From an uncultured Bacteroidota bacterium (GTDB lineage Bacteria > Bacteroidota > Bacteroidia > Flavobacteriales > Flavobacteriaceae): a DNA stretch of 64,000 nt. The notes beneath the pieces were generated by a model. It had not been told where the DNA came from. It made no database searches and saw only the letters and a list, made by a program, of their open reading frames with translations. Positions 34,302 to 44,481 of the stretch are shown here, piece by piece (the first letter of the stretch is position 1; each line of letters begins with the position of its first letter). Position numbers and translations under genes: made by a program. The stretch lies in the NCBI GenBank assembly GCA_902595555.1, contig CACJQM010000001.1:1-64000 (forward strand), in the 5' to 3' direction.

Positions 34302-37134
34302 TATAATCTTCAATCGGTGCACAAGTACAAATCAAATTTCTATCTCCAAAGGCTTCATCAATTCTGGTGACAGATGGCCAAAATTTATTACTCCTCAAAT
34401 AAGGCATTGGAAATGCTGCCTGCTCTCTAGAATAATTGAGATTCCATTCATCATCAGTTAGAGTAAGTTGAGTGTGAGGAGCATTTTTTAAAATATTGTA
34501 TTCATCATCCTTGTTGCAAGTAATAATTTCACTTTTGATTAAAATTAGAGCATCACAAAATCTATCAATTTCCTCAAGACTTTCACTTTCAGTAGGTTCT
34601 ATCATCATGGTGCCTGGAACAGGAAATGAAACCGTAGGGGCATGGAAACCATAATCAATTAGCCTCTTGGCAATATCCATAACATCAACACCAAACTCAT
34701 CTTTATAATCTCTGCAGTCAATAATTAATTCATGAGCAGATCTCCCTTTTTCACCTTGGTAGAGTATTTTATAATCTTTTTCAATCCTTTTCTTAATGTA
34801 ATTTGCATTAAGTATGGCTATCTCAGTAGCTTTTTTTAAACCGTCAGGCCCCATCATCGATATATATCCATAAGAAATCAGACATGCCATTGCAGATCCC
34901 CATGGCGCAGCTGAAATTGCTTTAACTCCATGTTTTTTTGTAATATTTCTATCAGTTTGAGGAAGAAAGTCTACTAAATGCTTTGCAACACAAATAGGCC
35001 CGACGCCAGGTCCACCACCGCCATGTGGAATGGAAAAAGTTTTATGTAAATTTAAATGACATACGTCAGCACCAATTGAATATGGATTGGTTAGTCCAAC
35101 TTGAGCATTCATGTTAGCACCGTCCATATATACTTGACCTCCATTGTCATGTATAGTTTGCGTAATTCTTTTTATTGAAGATTCAAAAACACCATGAGTT
35201 GATGGGTAAGTAATCATTAAAGCGGCTAGATTTTCACTGTTTTCTTCAGCTTTTTTTATTAGGTCATCTTCATCAATATTTCCAAATTTATCAGTGCCCA
35301 CAACAACAACTTTCATTCCTGCCATTACTGCAGATGCTGGGTTAGTACCATGAGCTGAAGCTGGAATAATACAAATATTTCTATTTGTTTGTTTTATGCT
35401 TTTAAAGTATGATCTAATTACCATTAATCCGGCATATTCGCCTTGAGCACCAGAATTTGGTTGTAGTGATGTCCCGCTAAAGCCGGTGATTTCATTAAGT
35501 TGTAGTTCAAGTTTATTCAACATTATGTTGTAGCCTTCAACCTGGTTATTAGGAGCAAAAGGATGAATATTGTTCCAACGAGGTGAGCTTAATGGTAACA
35601 TTTCAGCAGCAGCATTTAATTTCATTGTACAAGAACCAAGCGCAATCATAGAGTGATTTAATGCAAGATCTTTTCTTTCTAATGATTTAATATATCTCAT
35701 CATTGAAGTTTCAGAATGGTATGAATTAAATACCTTTTCATCTAGAAAACTAGATTTTCGATTAAGTTCTTCAGATATAGAATTAAAATTAATTTTTGAA
35801 ATATTAAAATCTATTTCTTTTCCGGTTATGGAAGAAAAAATATCAATTAATTTATTAACATCTTCGATTTCTGTAGCTTCATTTAAAGATATAGAGAACT
35901 CATTATCATTTATGAAATTGAAATTTAATTTATTTTGAAGAGCTGCTTCTCTAACTTTTTCTACTGGATATTTAAAATGTAAAGTATCAAAATAAGTATC
36001 ATTTAATTGATCTAATCCTAGTAACTTGAGTTTCTCATCAAGTATTTTAGTTAGTCTATTAATTTTATCACCAATTTCAATCAATCCATTTTTACCATGA
36101 TAAACAGCATACATTCCTGCCATAACAGCTAATAAAACTTGAGCAGTACAAATATTTGAGGTTGCTCTTTCCCTTTTTATATGCTGTTCTCTAGTTTGAA
36201 GAGCCATTCTTAATGCTCTATTACCATTTCTATCCTTAGACACGCCAATAATTCTGCCTGGTATAAACCTTTTATAATCGGTTTTCGTAGCAAAGTATCC
36301 TGCGTGAGGCCCGCCATATCCTAATGGAATCCCAAATCTTTGTGATGTTCCAACAACAACATCACAATTGAATGAGGCAGGTTCTTTTAACAAAGTTAAA
36401 GCCATTAAATCAGCAGCTACTATTAATTTTGAGTTAGAATCCAGAACTTTTTTTGAAATATTTTCCAGATTATTAATTTTACCTGTTTTACCAATATATT
36501 GTACTATACATCCAAAAACACTATCGTCTATATTTATTAAATCATAATCAGCAATTTCAATTTCAATTCCAAGGGGTTCAGCTCTAGTTTCTAAAACACT
36601 TATGGTTTGGTCAAAAACATCACTACTTATTACAAACTTGTTTACTCCATTTTTGATTTGATCTCTTGTTCTACAACCAAATAACATTGTCATTGCTTCG
36701 GCTGCAGATGTTCCTTCATCTAAAAGAGAGGCATTAGAAATTTCCATTCCAGTCAAGTCACAAATTACGGTCTGGTAATTTAGTAGAGCTTCCAATCTAC
36801 CTTGTGCAACTTCTGCTTGATACGGCGTATATGCTGTATACCACCCTGGATTTTCCAAAATATTTCTTTGAATTACAGGTGGAAGTATTGCTTCATTATA
36901 GCCTAGTCCAATATAGTTTTTGAAATATTTATTTTTTTGAGAAAGCTGATAAATATGAGTAGAGTATTGGGATTCGGAGATTGCATTGTCAAGCTTTAAT
37001 TTCTCTTTAGTTCTAATTTCATCAGGTATAGTTTCTTGAATTAATTGTTCTAGGGATTCAACTCCTAAAAAATCTTTCATAGATTTTTCATCAACTTCGG
37101 AAATACCAATATGTCTATCTGAAAATTTTCTCAT
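34291..37134 (-). CDS. gcvP: Glycine dehydrogenase (decarboxylating), P-protein of glycine cleavage
   Basis: The 947-residue protein is the fused (alpha plus beta) P-protein. The N-terminal half begins [12 protein letters not shown] and contains [15 protein letters not shown]. The C-terminal half has the pyridoxal-phosphate lysine near residue 700 in HLNLHKTF, followed by the Gly-rich [10 protein letters not shown] loop. It decarboxylates glycine and passes the aminomethyl group to the lipoyl H-protein. gcvT and gcvH are not in the window. A TATTTTTG element lies 11 bases upstream of the start. Confidence 0.97.
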   Translation of the reverse strand: MRKFSDRHIGISEVDEKSMKDFLGVESLEQLIQETIPDEIRTKEKLKLDNAISESQYSTHIYQLSQKNKYFKNYIGLGYNEAILPPVIQRNILENPGWYTAYTPYQAEVAQGRLEALLNYQTVICDLTGMEISNASLLDEGTSAAEAMTMLFGCRTRDQIKNGVNKFVISSDVFDQTISVLETRAEPLGIEIEIADYDLINIDDSVFGCIVQYIGKTGKINNLENISKKVLDSNSKLIVAADLMALTLLKEPASFNCDVVVGTSQRFGIPLGYGGPHAGYFATKTDYKRFIPGRIIGVSKDRNGNRALRMALQTREQHIKRERATSNICTAQVLLAVMAGMYAVYHGKNGLIEIGDKINRLTKILDEKLKLLGLDQLNDTYFDTLHFKYPVEKVREAALQNKLNFNFINDNEFSISLNEATEIEDVNKLIDIFSSITGKEIDFNISKINFNSISEELNRKSSFLDEKVFNSYHSETSMMRYIKSLERKDLALNHSMIALGSCTMKLNAAAEMLPLSSPRWNNIHPFAPNNQVEGYNIMLNKLELQLNEITGFSGTSLQPNSGAQGEYAGLMVIRSYFKSIKQTNRNICIIPASAHGTNPASAVMAGMKVVVVGTDKFGNIDEDDLIKKAEENSENLAALMITYPSTHGVFESSIKRITQTIHDNGGQVYMDGANMNAQVGLTNPYSIGADVCHLNLHKTFSIPHGGGGPGVGPICVAKHLVDFLPQTDRNITKKHGVKAISAAPWGSAMACLISYGYISMMGPDGLKKATEIAILNANYIKKRIEKDYKILYQGEKGRSAHELIIDCRDYKDEFGVDVMDIAKRLIDYGFHAPTVSFPVPGTMMIEPTESESLEEIDRFCDALILIKSEIITCNKDDEYNILKNAPHTQLTLTDDEWNLNYSREQAAFPMPYLRSNKFWPSVTRIDEAFGDRNLICTCAPIEDYIES

Positions 37135-37145
37135 TATTTTATGTT

Positions 37146-37153
37146 CAAAAATA
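37146..37153 (-). promoter_or_regulatory. Probable -7 element of gcvP
   Basis: On the minus strand this reads TATTTTTG, matching TAnnTTTG, and it ends 11 bases before the gcvP ATG. A TTG sits 24 bases further upstream (37180-37178), one base beyond the usual spacer. The 118-base gap to purE holds nothing else I can support. Confidence 0.5.
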
Positions 37154-37252
37154 TATATTAATGTTTAATATGATTGACAAAAACCATGCACTTTTAACAA
37201 AGTTTTTAACTTGTTTATTGACAATATGATTTAATGTTTCTCTTGGATGAAA

Positions 37253-37732
37253 TTAATCATCTAAAGATGAAGATTTTACGTTGTTTTCTAGTTGTTTTTT
37301 GTAGTCAATAATTTTTTGTAAAATCTCAGGATTACTTGACCCTAAAATTTCAGCAGCAAGGATACCGGCATTCTTTGCCCCATCTAAAGCTACTGTTGCA
37401 ACAGGTACTCCCCCTGGCATTTGTAAAATTGACAGTATCGAATCCCATCCATCTATTGAATTTCTAGACTTTACGGGTACTCCAATAACAGGTAATGGTG
37501 TATTTGAGGCAACCATTCCAGGCAGGTGAGCAGCTCCACCTGCTCCAGCAATTATTACTGAAATACCATTTTTGTGAGCATTCTTACTGTATTCCATCAT
37601 TTTTTCGGGTGTTCTATGAGCTGAAACGATATCTATTTCATAATCTATTCCGAAATCCTTCAAAATATTTTCAGCTTCCTTCATTACAGGATAATCTGAT
37701 TTACTTCCCATTATAATTCCAACTTTAGACAT
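37253..37732 (-). CDS. purE: N5-carboxyaminoimidazole ribonucleotide mutase
   Basis: The 159-residue protein is a class I PurE: GSKSDYPVM near residue 9, SAHRTPEKM near 40 with the catalytic His, and GAGGAAHLPGMVAS near 65. It converts N5-CAIR to CAIR in purine synthesis, taking the product of PurK. Its start overlaps the purK end by 8 bases. The C-terminal tail is short and acidic. Confidence 0.97.
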   Translation of the reverse strand: MSKVGIIMGSKSDYPVMKEAENILKDFGIDYEIDIVSAHRTPEKMMEYSKNAHKNGISVIIAGAGGAAHLPGMVASNTPLPVIGVPVKSRNSIDGWDSILSILQMPGGVPVATVALDGAKNAGILAAEILGSSNPEILQKIIDYKKQLENNVKSSSLDD

Positions 37733-38885
37733 TTTTTTTGCTTTTTACTTTAATATTGTTTTTTAATGATTTTGCTTTTGCATATGCATCTTCAAATTTA
37801 TCACAAATAATTGTTATGTGCCCCATTTTTCTATTAGGCCTAGTTTCTTTTTTTCCGTAAATGTGAAGGTTTGCTGAATTACATGCAAACACTTGATCTA
37901 AATTTTCATAATATACATCTCCAAAATGATTTTCATCGCCAACTAAATTTAACATAATTGCAGTTCCATTATGTTTTGTTTCACCTAGTTTCAAATTAAA
38001 AATTGATCTTATATGTTGTTGGAATTGAGAACTTTTACATGCTTCAATAGAAAAATGTCCGCTATTATGAGGTCTTGGAGCTACTTCGTTAACTAATATT
38101 TCATCTCCTTTTAAAAACATCTCAACAGCTAATAAACCAATGCAATCAAGGGATTTAGCGATTTTAATAGCTAATTCTTTTGCATAATCATTTGTTTCTG
38201 ATGATATATTAGCAGGACTAATCACAAACTCGACTTGATTTGAATTAGAATTAAATTCCATTTCAACTGTTTCAAAACATTTGATTTCACCAGAAACATT
38301 TCGAGAAACTATTACGCTTAATTCTTTTTCAAATGGAACAAAATCTTCAATAATCATTTCTGTGTCAGGTAAGTCATCAATATCCTCAATTGAATTTAGA
38401 ATTTTGACTCCAAAGCCATCATATCCAAACTTTGTTTTTTTCCAAATGCATGGAAATTTAATTTCACCTTGTTCGATGTATGATTTTAAAACAGATTTAT
38501 TTGAGAAAAACCTAAAGTCAGCAGTTGGAATATTATTTTTTTGAAAAAAGTTTTTTTGTTCATTTTTATCTTGAACTATTCTAAGTGTTTTTGATCTTGG
38601 ATAAACCTTTTTTCCAACTTTCTCAAGTGATTCTAAAGCATCAACATTGACCTGTTCAATTTCAAACGTAATTACATCACAATTCTTACTAAAATCCATT
38701 ACAATATTGTAATCCTTAAAATCACCTTGGTAGAATTTACTTGCCAGGTTCTTACATGGTGATTCATTACTCGGATCTAAAACACTTGTATATATCCCCA
38801 TTTTATTACACTCAGCTAAAAGCATTTTGCCTAGCTGTCCACCACCAAGAATACCAAGTTTCTTTCCAAATAATTTTGAATCCAT
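37725..38885 (-). CDS. purK: 5-(carboxyamino)imidazole ribonucleotide synthase
   Basis: The 386-residue ATP-grasp enzyme opens with LGILGGGQLGKML and has the central ATP-grasp segments IWKKTKFGYDGFGVK and NEVAPRPHNSGHFSIEAC. It makes N5-CAIR from AIR, bicarbonate and ATP. It is the first gene of the purK-purE operon. A TATTTTTG element ends 5 bases before its ATG, so its mRNA may be nearly leaderless. It diverges from adk. Confidence 0.97.
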   Translation of the reverse strand: MDSKLFGKKLGILGGGQLGKMLLAECNKMGIYTSVLDPSNESPCKNLASKFYQGDFKDYNIVMDFSKNCDVITFEIEQVNVDALESLEKVGKKVYPRSKTLRIVQDKNEQKNFFQKNNIPTADFRFFSNKSVLKSYIEQGEIKFPCIWKKTKFGYDGFGVKILNSIEDIDDLPDTEMIIEDFVPFEKELSVIVSRNVSGEIKCFETVEMEFNSNSNQVEFVISPANISSETNDYAKELAIKIAKSLDCIGLLAVEMFLKGDEILVNEVAPRPHNSGHFSIEACKSSQFQQHIRSIFNLKLGETKHNGTAIMLNLVGDENHFGDVYYENLDQVFACNSANLHIYGKKETRPNRKMGHITIICDKFEDAYAKAKSLKNNIKVKSKKNV

Positions 38886-38890
38886 GAGTG

Positions 38891-38898
38891 CAAAAATA
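38891..38898 (-). promoter_or_regulatory. Probable -7 element of purK with almost no leader
   Basis: On the minus strand TATTTTTG is followed by CACTC and then the ATG. The element is thus 5 bases from the start codon. The nearest TTG upstream is only 14 bases away, shorter than the normal spacer. Confidence 0.55.
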
Positions 38899-38947
38899 CA
38901 TTAAATTATATTCAATTTTATAATTTAAGATTTGCACAGTAAATAGG

Positions 38948-38955
38948 TATATTTG
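38948..38955 (+). promoter_or_regulatory. Probable -7 element of adk
   Basis: TATATTTG matches TAnnTTTG and ends 15 bases before the adk ATG. A TTG lies 13 bases upstream (38932-38934), which is short for a -33 element. Confidence 0.5.
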
Positions 38956-38970
38956 TTTAAAATTACTTAT

Positions 38971-39546
38971 ATGTTGAATATTGTCATTTTTGGTAAGCCA
39001 GGTTCAGGTAAGGGCACACAAGCCTCTCTAATAAAAGATAATTATGATCTTGTTCATATTTCAACAGGAGATGTTTTTAGAAAGAATACATCACAAGGTA
39101 CAGAGCTAGGTAAAGTTGCTGTTCAGTTCATGAGTAAAGGTGAGTTGGTCCCTGATGAAATTACTATTTCTATGTTAAAAGAGGAAATTAAAAGTTTCAT
39201 GCCATGTAATGGATTTATATTTGACGGTTTTCCTAGAACTATTTTGCAAGCTAAATCACTAGATGATCTCTTAAAAAGTATGGAATTAAAAATTGATTTA
39301 GTTGTTGCTTTAGATGTTGATAATAAAAAATTAATTGAAAGATTACTAAAAAGAGGGAAGACCAGCGGGAGGAGTGATGATCAAAGTGAAGAAAAAATAA
39401 ATAAAAGGTTAGAAGAATATGATAATAAAACTAAACCACTAATTAATTTTTATAAAATTCAAGAAAAATTTATTTCAATTAATGGAGTTGGAGAGTTTAA
39501 TGAAGTAACAAACAGATTAATTTCAACCATAGATTCAAAGATTTAA
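38971..39546 (+). CDS. adk: Adenylate kinase, short form
   Basis: The ATG at 38971 gives 191 residues starting MLNIVIFGKPGSGKGT, with the P-loop at residues 8-16. HISTGDVFR, FDGFPRTILQA and the lid region RGKTSGRSDD follow; the lid lacks the long zinc-type insertion. It interconverts ATP plus AMP and two ADP. A TTG 18 bases earlier would add a leader not seen in the family. It heads a run with obgE, a TPR-like gene, mpl and yjjG. Confidence 0.96.
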   Translation: MLNIVIFGKPGSGKGTQASLIKDNYDLVHISTGDVFRKNTSQGTELGKVAVQFMSKGELVPDEITISMLKEEIKSFMPCNGFIFDGFPRTILQAKSLDDLLKSMELKIDLVVALDVDNKKLIERLLKRGKTSGRSDDQSEEKINKRLEEYDNKTKPLINFYKIQEKFISINGVGEFNEVTNRLISTIDSKI

Positions 39547-39549
39547 ATA

Positions 39550-40548
39550 ATGACCGAAGACAATTTTGTTGATTACGTCAAGATAAATGTTAGGTCTGGA
39601 AATGGAGGTAAAGGCTCTGCCCACCTAAGAAGGGAGAAGTATGTTGCTAAAGGAGGTCCAGATGGTGGAAATGGAGGAAGAGGTGGTAATATTGTTTTTC
39701 TTTCTGACAAGAACTTATGGACTCTTTTTCATTTTAAATTTCAAAAACACTTCAAAGCCGAAAATGGGGGAGATGGAAGTAAATCTAGAAGTTCAGGCTC
39801 AAATGGAAAAGATGAAATTATAAGAGTTCCAGTTGGAACGCTTGTAAAAGACTCCGATACGAATCAAATTTTATATGAATCAATTAATGATGGAGATAAA
39901 AAAATTGTTGTTGAGGGTGGAAAGGGAGGATTAGGCAATTGGAATTTTAAGTCTCCAACAAACCAAACACCTAGGTATGCTCAGCCAGGTATAAGCGGAG
40001 TTGAGAAAAAATTGACTATTGAATTAAAAGTGTTGGCAGATGTAGGTTTAGTTGGCTTACCTAATTCTGGAAAGTCTACTCTTCTAAGTGTATTAACTGA
40101 TGCAAAACCAAAAATTGCTAATTATGAGTTTACCACTTTAAAGCCAAATCTTGGAATAGTCAAGCATAGAGATTACAACACATTTGTTATTTCTGATATT
40201 CCAGGAATAATTGAAGGGGCTTCCAAAGGAAAGGGATTAGGTCATCATTTTCTTCGACATATTGAAAGAAATTCTATTCTAGTTATATTGATATCTGTTG
40301 AGTCAGAAAATGTTAAAAAGACATATGATATATTAATCAAAGAATTAAAAACATACAACTCAGAACTAATGGATAAAGAGAAGCTTTTGGTTATCTCAAA
40401 GTGTGATTTAATTGAAACAAAAGACTTTGATAAAATAAAAAGCAATTTTAACTCAACATTTAATAATATTGATATCCATTATATTTCATCCGTTACAATG
40501 AATGGTATAACTGAACTTAAAGACTTGATATGGAAAAAATTAAATTAA
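39550..40548 (+). CDS. obgE: GTPase ObgE/CgtA
   Basis: The 332-residue protein has the glycine-rich Obg domain (residues 1-158), which binds the ribosome. The GTPase domain follows: G1 in GLPNSGKST around 169-177, switch [12 protein letters not shown], and SKCDLIE for guanine recognition. It acts in large-subunit assembly and stress control. It lacks the C-terminal OCT extension, as is usual in this phylum. It lies 3 bases after adk, and its end overlaps the next gene by 19 bases. Confidence 0.97.
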   Translation: MTEDNFVDYVKINVRSGNGGKGSAHLRREKYVAKGGPDGGNGGRGGNIVFLSDKNLWTLFHFKFQKHFKAENGGDGSKSRSSGSNGKDEIIRVPVGTLVKDSDTNQILYESINDGDKKIVVEGGKGGLGNWNFKSPTNQTPRYAQPGISGVEKKLTIELKVLADVGLVGLPNSGKSTLLSVLTDAKPKIANYEFTTLKPNLGIVKHRDYNTFVISDIPGIIEGASKGKGLGHHFLRHIERNSILVILISVESENVKKTYDILIKELKTYNSELMDKEKLLVISKCDLIETKDFDKIKSNFNSTFNNIDIHYISSVTMNGITELKDLIWKKLN

Positions 40549-40994
40549 TAATTCTTTTATTTTCTCTAACAGTTTTTTCGCAATCGGATTCTCCTATCAC
40601 TGATGATTTTAAATCGATAGAAAAAATTGCAGATTCTCTATTTAAGAATAAAAACTTTATGGAGGCAACTAACTATTATGAAAAATTAGTAAAAGCAATG
40701 CCTAATGATTTTGATTACAGCTTTAAATATGCGGGTTCGTATGGTTTGTATGTAGAGTCGTTACCAAGATTACAACAAGTTAAGCACATAAGACAAATGA
40801 TTAAGAGATTTGAAACCGCATTCAATCTTAAAAACGATGATATAGAGATTAATCGTGCATTACTTGAGATTTATTTAAGGGTACCAAGGTTCTTCGGTGG
40901 AGGAAATAAAAAAGCAAAAATGATCCTTGACAATATTTATTCTATCTCAGTAGAAGAGGGTAAAAAATCTGAGTTATTTTATAATAGTTTTTAG
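40530..40994 (+). CDS. Secreted helical-repeat (TPR-like) protein
   Basis: The 154-residue protein has a signal peptide ([18 protein letters not shown]) and about two or three helix-turn-helix repeats. One is [39 protein letters not shown], which fits TPR spacing. The rest, ending [21 protein letters not shown], resembles a known small TPR family with a conserved FGG motif. It starts inside obgE in another frame. It is probably a periplasmic scaffold; its partner is unknown. Confidence 0.75.
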   Translation: MEKIKLIILLFSLTVFSQSDSPITDDFKSIEKIADSLFKNKNFMEATNYYEKLVKAMPNDFDYSFKYAGSYGLYVESLPRLQQVKHIRQMIKRFETAFNLKNDDIEINRALLEIYLRVPRFFGGGNKKAKMILDNIYSISVEEGKKSELFYNSF

Positions 40995-40999
40995 TTTTT

Positions 41000-42367
41000 A
41001 TGGGTAATGTACATTTTATATCAATAGGAGGAAGTGTAATGCATAGCTTAGCAATCTCACTAAAAAAAATTGGTTACAATGTTTCTGGTAGTGATGATAA
41101 ATTGTATGAACCATCTGCATCTAGATTAAAATTACATGGTCTATACCCGAATTCATTAGGCTGGGATACTAACAATATAAATGATAATCTAGATTTTGTC
41201 ATTCTTGGTATGCATGCAAAAAAAGATAATCCTGAACTTTTAAAAGCTCAAAATCTTGGATTAGACATATATTCATACCCCGATTTTATTTTCAAAGTTT
41301 CCCAAACAAAAACTAGAATAGTTATTGGAGGAAGTCACGGTAAAACATCTATAACTTCAATGATATTACATGTTTTACAAAATAATAATATTAAGGTTGA
41401 TTATGTATTAGGTGCTCAATTAGATGGCTTTGTAAACACAGTCTCACTCTCTGATGATAATGAATTTATTATTATTGAGGGTGATGAATATCTTTCATCT
41501 CCAATTGACCCTTCTCCAAAGTTTTTTAAATATAAAGCCAATATTGCTTTAATTTCTGGTATTTCTTGGGATCATATTAATGTTTTTGAATCACCTCAGG
41601 TTTATGCAAATCAGTTCTCTCTTTTTATCGACACAATTGTTGATGGGGGAGTTGTGGTTTATAATGAATTAGATACAACAGTTAAGGATATCGTAATGAA
41701 TAACCAAAGTTTTGTACGTAAAATCGAATATAATCTTCCTGATTATAATATTTCAGACAATCAAATATTTATAAATTCTGATGAAGGTCAAATTCCTCTA
41801 CAAATTTTCGGTAAACATAATCTTTCTAACCTTGAGGGAGCAAGAAAAATTTGTTCTCTCTTAGGAGTTTTTGATGAAGATTTTTACAATTCAATTTCTT
41901 CATTTAGAGGTGCTAGCAAACGTCTTCAAATTATTTATAATAATCATAAAAACTTACTAATTCGTGATTTTGCTCATTCACCCAGTAAGTTAAAAGCAAG
42001 CGTTGATGCAGTAAGAGAAACTTTTACTGACAGTTTTATAATTGCTGTTTACGAACTACATACTTTTAGTAGTTTTAATTCAAATTTTATTAATCAATAT
42101 TCTGGCACCCTGGATAATTGTGACCTGCCTATTGTATTTTTTGATAAAAAAAATAATAAATTGGATTCATCAGATACAATTAATAACGAAAGTATTTCTA
42201 ATGCATTTAATATTCCAAATCTGATAGTAATTGATAATCCAGATGATCTATTTAGTTATCTTTTTTCAATGGAATATAATAAAACATGTCTATTGCTGAT
42301 GAGCTCAGGAAATTTTGGATCTATGGATATAGATAAACTTAAATCTCATATTTCTAATGGAAATTAA
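41000..42367 (+). CDS. mpl: UDP-N-acetylmuramate:L-alanyl-gamma-D-glutamyl-meso-diaminopimelate ligase (Mpl)
   Basis: The 455-residue Mur ligase starts VHFISIGGSVMHSLAISL, the Mpl-type N-terminus with a Met-His after the glycine loop. It has P-loop GGSHGKTS at residues 110-117, then EGDEYLSS and DFAHSPSKL. Mpl reattaches recycled murein tripeptide to UDP-MurNAc, so it works in cell-wall recycling, whereas MurF acts in new synthesis. It overlaps yjjG by 11 bases. Confidence 0.93.
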   Translation: MGNVHFISIGGSVMHSLAISLKKIGYNVSGSDDKLYEPSASRLKLHGLYPNSLGWDTNNINDNLDFVILGMHAKKDNPELLKAQNLGLDIYSYPDFIFKVSQTKTRIVIGGSHGKTSITSMILHVLQNNNIKVDYVLGAQLDGFVNTVSLSDDNEFIIIEGDEYLSSPIDPSPKFFKYKANIALISGISWDHINVFESPQVYANQFSLFIDTIVDGGVVVYNELDTTVKDIVMNNQSFVRKIEYNLPDYNISDNQIFINSDEGQIPLQIFGKHNLSNLEGARKICSLLGVFDEDFYNSISSFRGASKRLQIIYNNHKNLLIRDFAHSPSKLKASVDAVRETFTDSFIIAVYELHTFSSFNSNFINQYSGTLDNCDLPIVFFDKKNNKLDSSDTINNESISNAFNIPNLIVIDNPDDLFSYLFSMEYNKTCLLLMSSGNFGSMDIDKLKSHISNGN

Positions 42368-43037
42368 AAATGTATTTTTTGATTTAGATCATACTTTGTG
42401 GGACTTTGAAAGAAATTCAGCTCTAACATTTGAACTATTATTCAATAAGTATAAACTAGATATTGATATAAATTCCTTTTTGAAAGTTTATGTCCCAATA
42501 AATCTAGAATATTGGCGCTTATATAGAAATGAATCCATTTCTAAAGAATATCTTAGATTTAATCGACTTAATGATGCATTTAAAAAGTTAAATATTGATG
42601 TTTCGAGTGATCTAATAAATAAATTATCATATGATTATATTGAAAATCTACCCAAATTCAATCATTTAATTGATGGAGCTCATGAATTACTATTGTACCT
42701 CAAAAAAAAATATAAATTATACCTAATCACTAATGGTTTTAGAAATGTACAATCCAATAAACTTAAAAATTCTGGAATTGATAATTTTTTTATCTCCATT
42801 TATGATTCAGAAAGTATTGGAGTAAAAAAACCTAATCCTTTAATTTTTAATCATGCTTTGGATGATTCCGGTTGTATTGCGAGGGAGTCAGTAATGATAG
42901 GGGATAGCTTTGAAGCTGATATACAAGGATCTCTCTCAGTTGGCATGAATGCCATTCATTATGTAAATTTTGGTGAAAAAGAACACAAAGATTGTGTTAT
43001 AGTTAATAATTTATTATCTATAAAAAAGATACTTTAG
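42357..43037 (+). CDS. yjjG: YjjG family HAD-type pyrimidine nucleotidase
   Basis: The 226-residue HAD phosphatase has the nucleophile motif FFDLDHTLWDF (Asp9, Asp11) and LITNGF for motif II. A Lys lies in IGVKKPNP, and the acidic motif is MIGDSFEADIQG. The size and the WDFERNS segment fit the YjjG subfamily, which dephosphorylates noncanonical pyrimidine nucleotides. Its TAG stop shares bases with the stop of the convergent rlmB. Confidence 0.9.
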   Translation: MEIKNVFFDLDHTLWDFERNSALTFELLFNKYKLDIDINSFLKVYVPINLEYWRLYRNESISKEYLRFNRLNDAFKKLNIDVSSDLINKLSYDYIENLPKFNHLIDGAHELLLYLKKKYKLYLITNGFRNVQSNKLKNSGIDNFFISIYDSESIGVKKPNPLIFNHALDDSGCIARESVMIGDSFEADIQGSLSVGMNAIHYVNFGEKEHKDCVIVNNLLSIKKIL

Positions 43038-43765
43038 CTAGATTGTCTTTTAAATTCAGAAAGAAAAATTCCAGCTGCCACTGAGACATTTAGTGACGAT
43101 AATTTACCATGTAATGGTATATTAATTTTTTCATCACAAATATTTAATATTGATTTATTTATTCCACTACCCTCAGAACCTAAAATTATAGCGGTTTTTG
43201 ATTTAAAATTGTATTTGTATAAATTTTTTGATGCTTTATCATCTGATCCAATTATTTCGACACCAAATTCTTTTAAAAAGAAAATAGCATCTTTTATGTG
43301 ATCAACTTTACAAATTGGTGTATTAAAAATAGCTCCAGCAGAGGATTTTATGGTTTCTCCATTAATAGGTGAGCTACCAGTTTTAGATATGATTATATAA
43401 TTAACTCCAAAACATTCAGAGCTTCTGATAATAGCTCCAAAGTTTTTAGTATCAGTAATACCATCCAATATTAGAATTAGGCAAGGATCCTTTTTATTTA
43501 TTCTTTTTTCTAAATCACTTAAGTTTTGGGTACTTACTGGAGATATTGTTGCTACAATACCTTGATGATTATTAGATGTTAGCTTATTAAGCTTTTGAAC
43601 TGGAACAAAAGAAATATTTATTTTCTTCTTGTGAATTTTAGATTTTATATTATCATGAAAAGAACTACTTTTTTGAATAAAAACCTTATCAATTTCTACG
43701 TTATTTTCTAATGCTTCATAAACGGCTCTTTTCCCATATATTAATAATTCTTTTTTTGAGGTCAT
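43034..43765 (-). CDS. rlmB: 23S rRNA 2'-O-methyltransferase, TrmH/RlmB family
   Basis: The 243-residue SPOUT methyltransferase has an N-terminal substrate-binding domain starting LLIYGKRAVYEAL. The knot region carries LILDGITDTKNFGAIIRS (motif 1, catalytic Arg and Asn), LGSEGSGI (motif 2) and IPLHGKLSSLNVSVAAGI (motif 3). RlmB methylates G2251 of 23S rRNA. It shares one base with the upstream unknown gene. Confidence 0.93.
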   Translation of the reverse strand: MTSKKELLIYGKRAVYEALENNVEIDKVFIQKSSSFHDNIKSKIHKKKINISFVPVQKLNKLTSNNHQGIVATISPVSTQNLSDLEKRINKKDPCLILILDGITDTKNFGAIIRSSECFGVNYIIISKTGSSPINGETIKSSAGAIFNTPICKVDHIKDAIFFLKEFGVEIIGSDDKASKNLYKYNFKSKTAIILGSEGSGINKSILNICDEKINIPLHGKLSSLNVSVAAGIFLSEFKRQSS

Positions 43766-44454
43766 TAATTTTCATTAAAATATTTTACCAATTCTATCAA
43801 TTTACTCTCTTTTTTCAAGTCCAATTTATATTTTTTTCTAAAAGTTTTTAATTTATTTTCATCAAATATGTTCAGCTCTAAAAGTTTTTTATATTTCGTA
43901 GGCACCCTGATATATTTTCCATTGATTAAAAAGAAATAAAATCCATCATCTTTCCATTCAGGATTATCTGTTTTTCCATAGCCAGATGTTGGGGCCTTAA
44001 TTCCTGCTTCTATAGGTTTTTGAAGCTTTTTCCTTGGAAAATAATATAAACTTATATTTTCAAGCTCAATACATTCTTTTAAAATGCCAACTTCTCCGAA
44101 GTTTACTGAATTTATTGCATGAAGTTTATATTTATCTCCCTTAATATCAATCTTAACCTTATTATTAACTTCAATTGGTGTTATTTTTCCATTTTTCCCC
44201 CTAATCTGAAAATTTTGTGCCACTAAATCAATTCTTATATCCCCACTGTAAGAATTACCATTTTCAAAAATTATTTGTCCTTTATCAAAGTCTGGATTAA
44301 GGTATGGTGTACCATCAATGTCATCATCATAATTATTCATTTTATCTAGTAAAAAGACATTTCCACCTCGATATAAATTTTGTTCTGTCAAATCAGTAAA
44401 ACTTTGGCTATTTAATGTGTTTACAATAAGAAATAGTAGAATGATTTTTTTCAT
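43765..44454 (-). CDS. Secreted protein of unknown function
   Basis: The 229-residue protein has a signal peptide (about residues 1-16, ending LNSQ). Beta-rich sequence follows with GTPYLNPDFDKGQI, an Asn-Gly-rich turn and NKVKIDIKGDKYKLHAINSV. A conserved-looking ISLYYFPRKKLQKPIEAGIKAPTSGYGKTDNPEWKDDG segment precedes a basic C-terminal helix. I recognise no domain. It precedes rlmB with a 1-base overlap, so both are one transcript. A terminator upstream isolates it from susD. Confidence 0.75.
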   Translation of the reverse strand: MKKIILLFLIVNTLNSQSFTDLTEQNLYRGGNVFLLDKMNNYDDDIDGTPYLNPDFDKGQIIFENGNSYSGDIRIDLVAQNFQIRGKNGKITPIEVNNKVKIDIKGDKYKLHAINSVNFGEVGILKECIELENISLYYFPRKKLQKPIEAGIKAPTSGYGKTDNPEWKDDGFYFFLINGKYIRVPTKYKKLLELNIFDENKLKTFRKKYKLDLKKESKLIELVKYFNEN

Positions 44455-44481
44455 AATTAGTAATTATAGTTAGAGCTAATT

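Noticed and set aside
37135-37252. Imperfect hairpin at 37196-37215 (AACAA-A-GTT/AACTTGTT) as a purKE terminator or glycine riboswitch part
   Set aside because: The stem is short with a bulge and no T-run follows on the minus strand. No riboswitch-like conserved core is visible in 118 bases, which also lie largely upstream of the gcvP promoter.
38888-38937. GTGCAAA...TTTGCAC inverted repeat in the purK-adk spacer
   Set aside because: The arms coincide with the TTTGCA(C) sequence that follows promoter -7 elements in this genome, so promoter-like sequence explains at least the purK arm better than an operator does.
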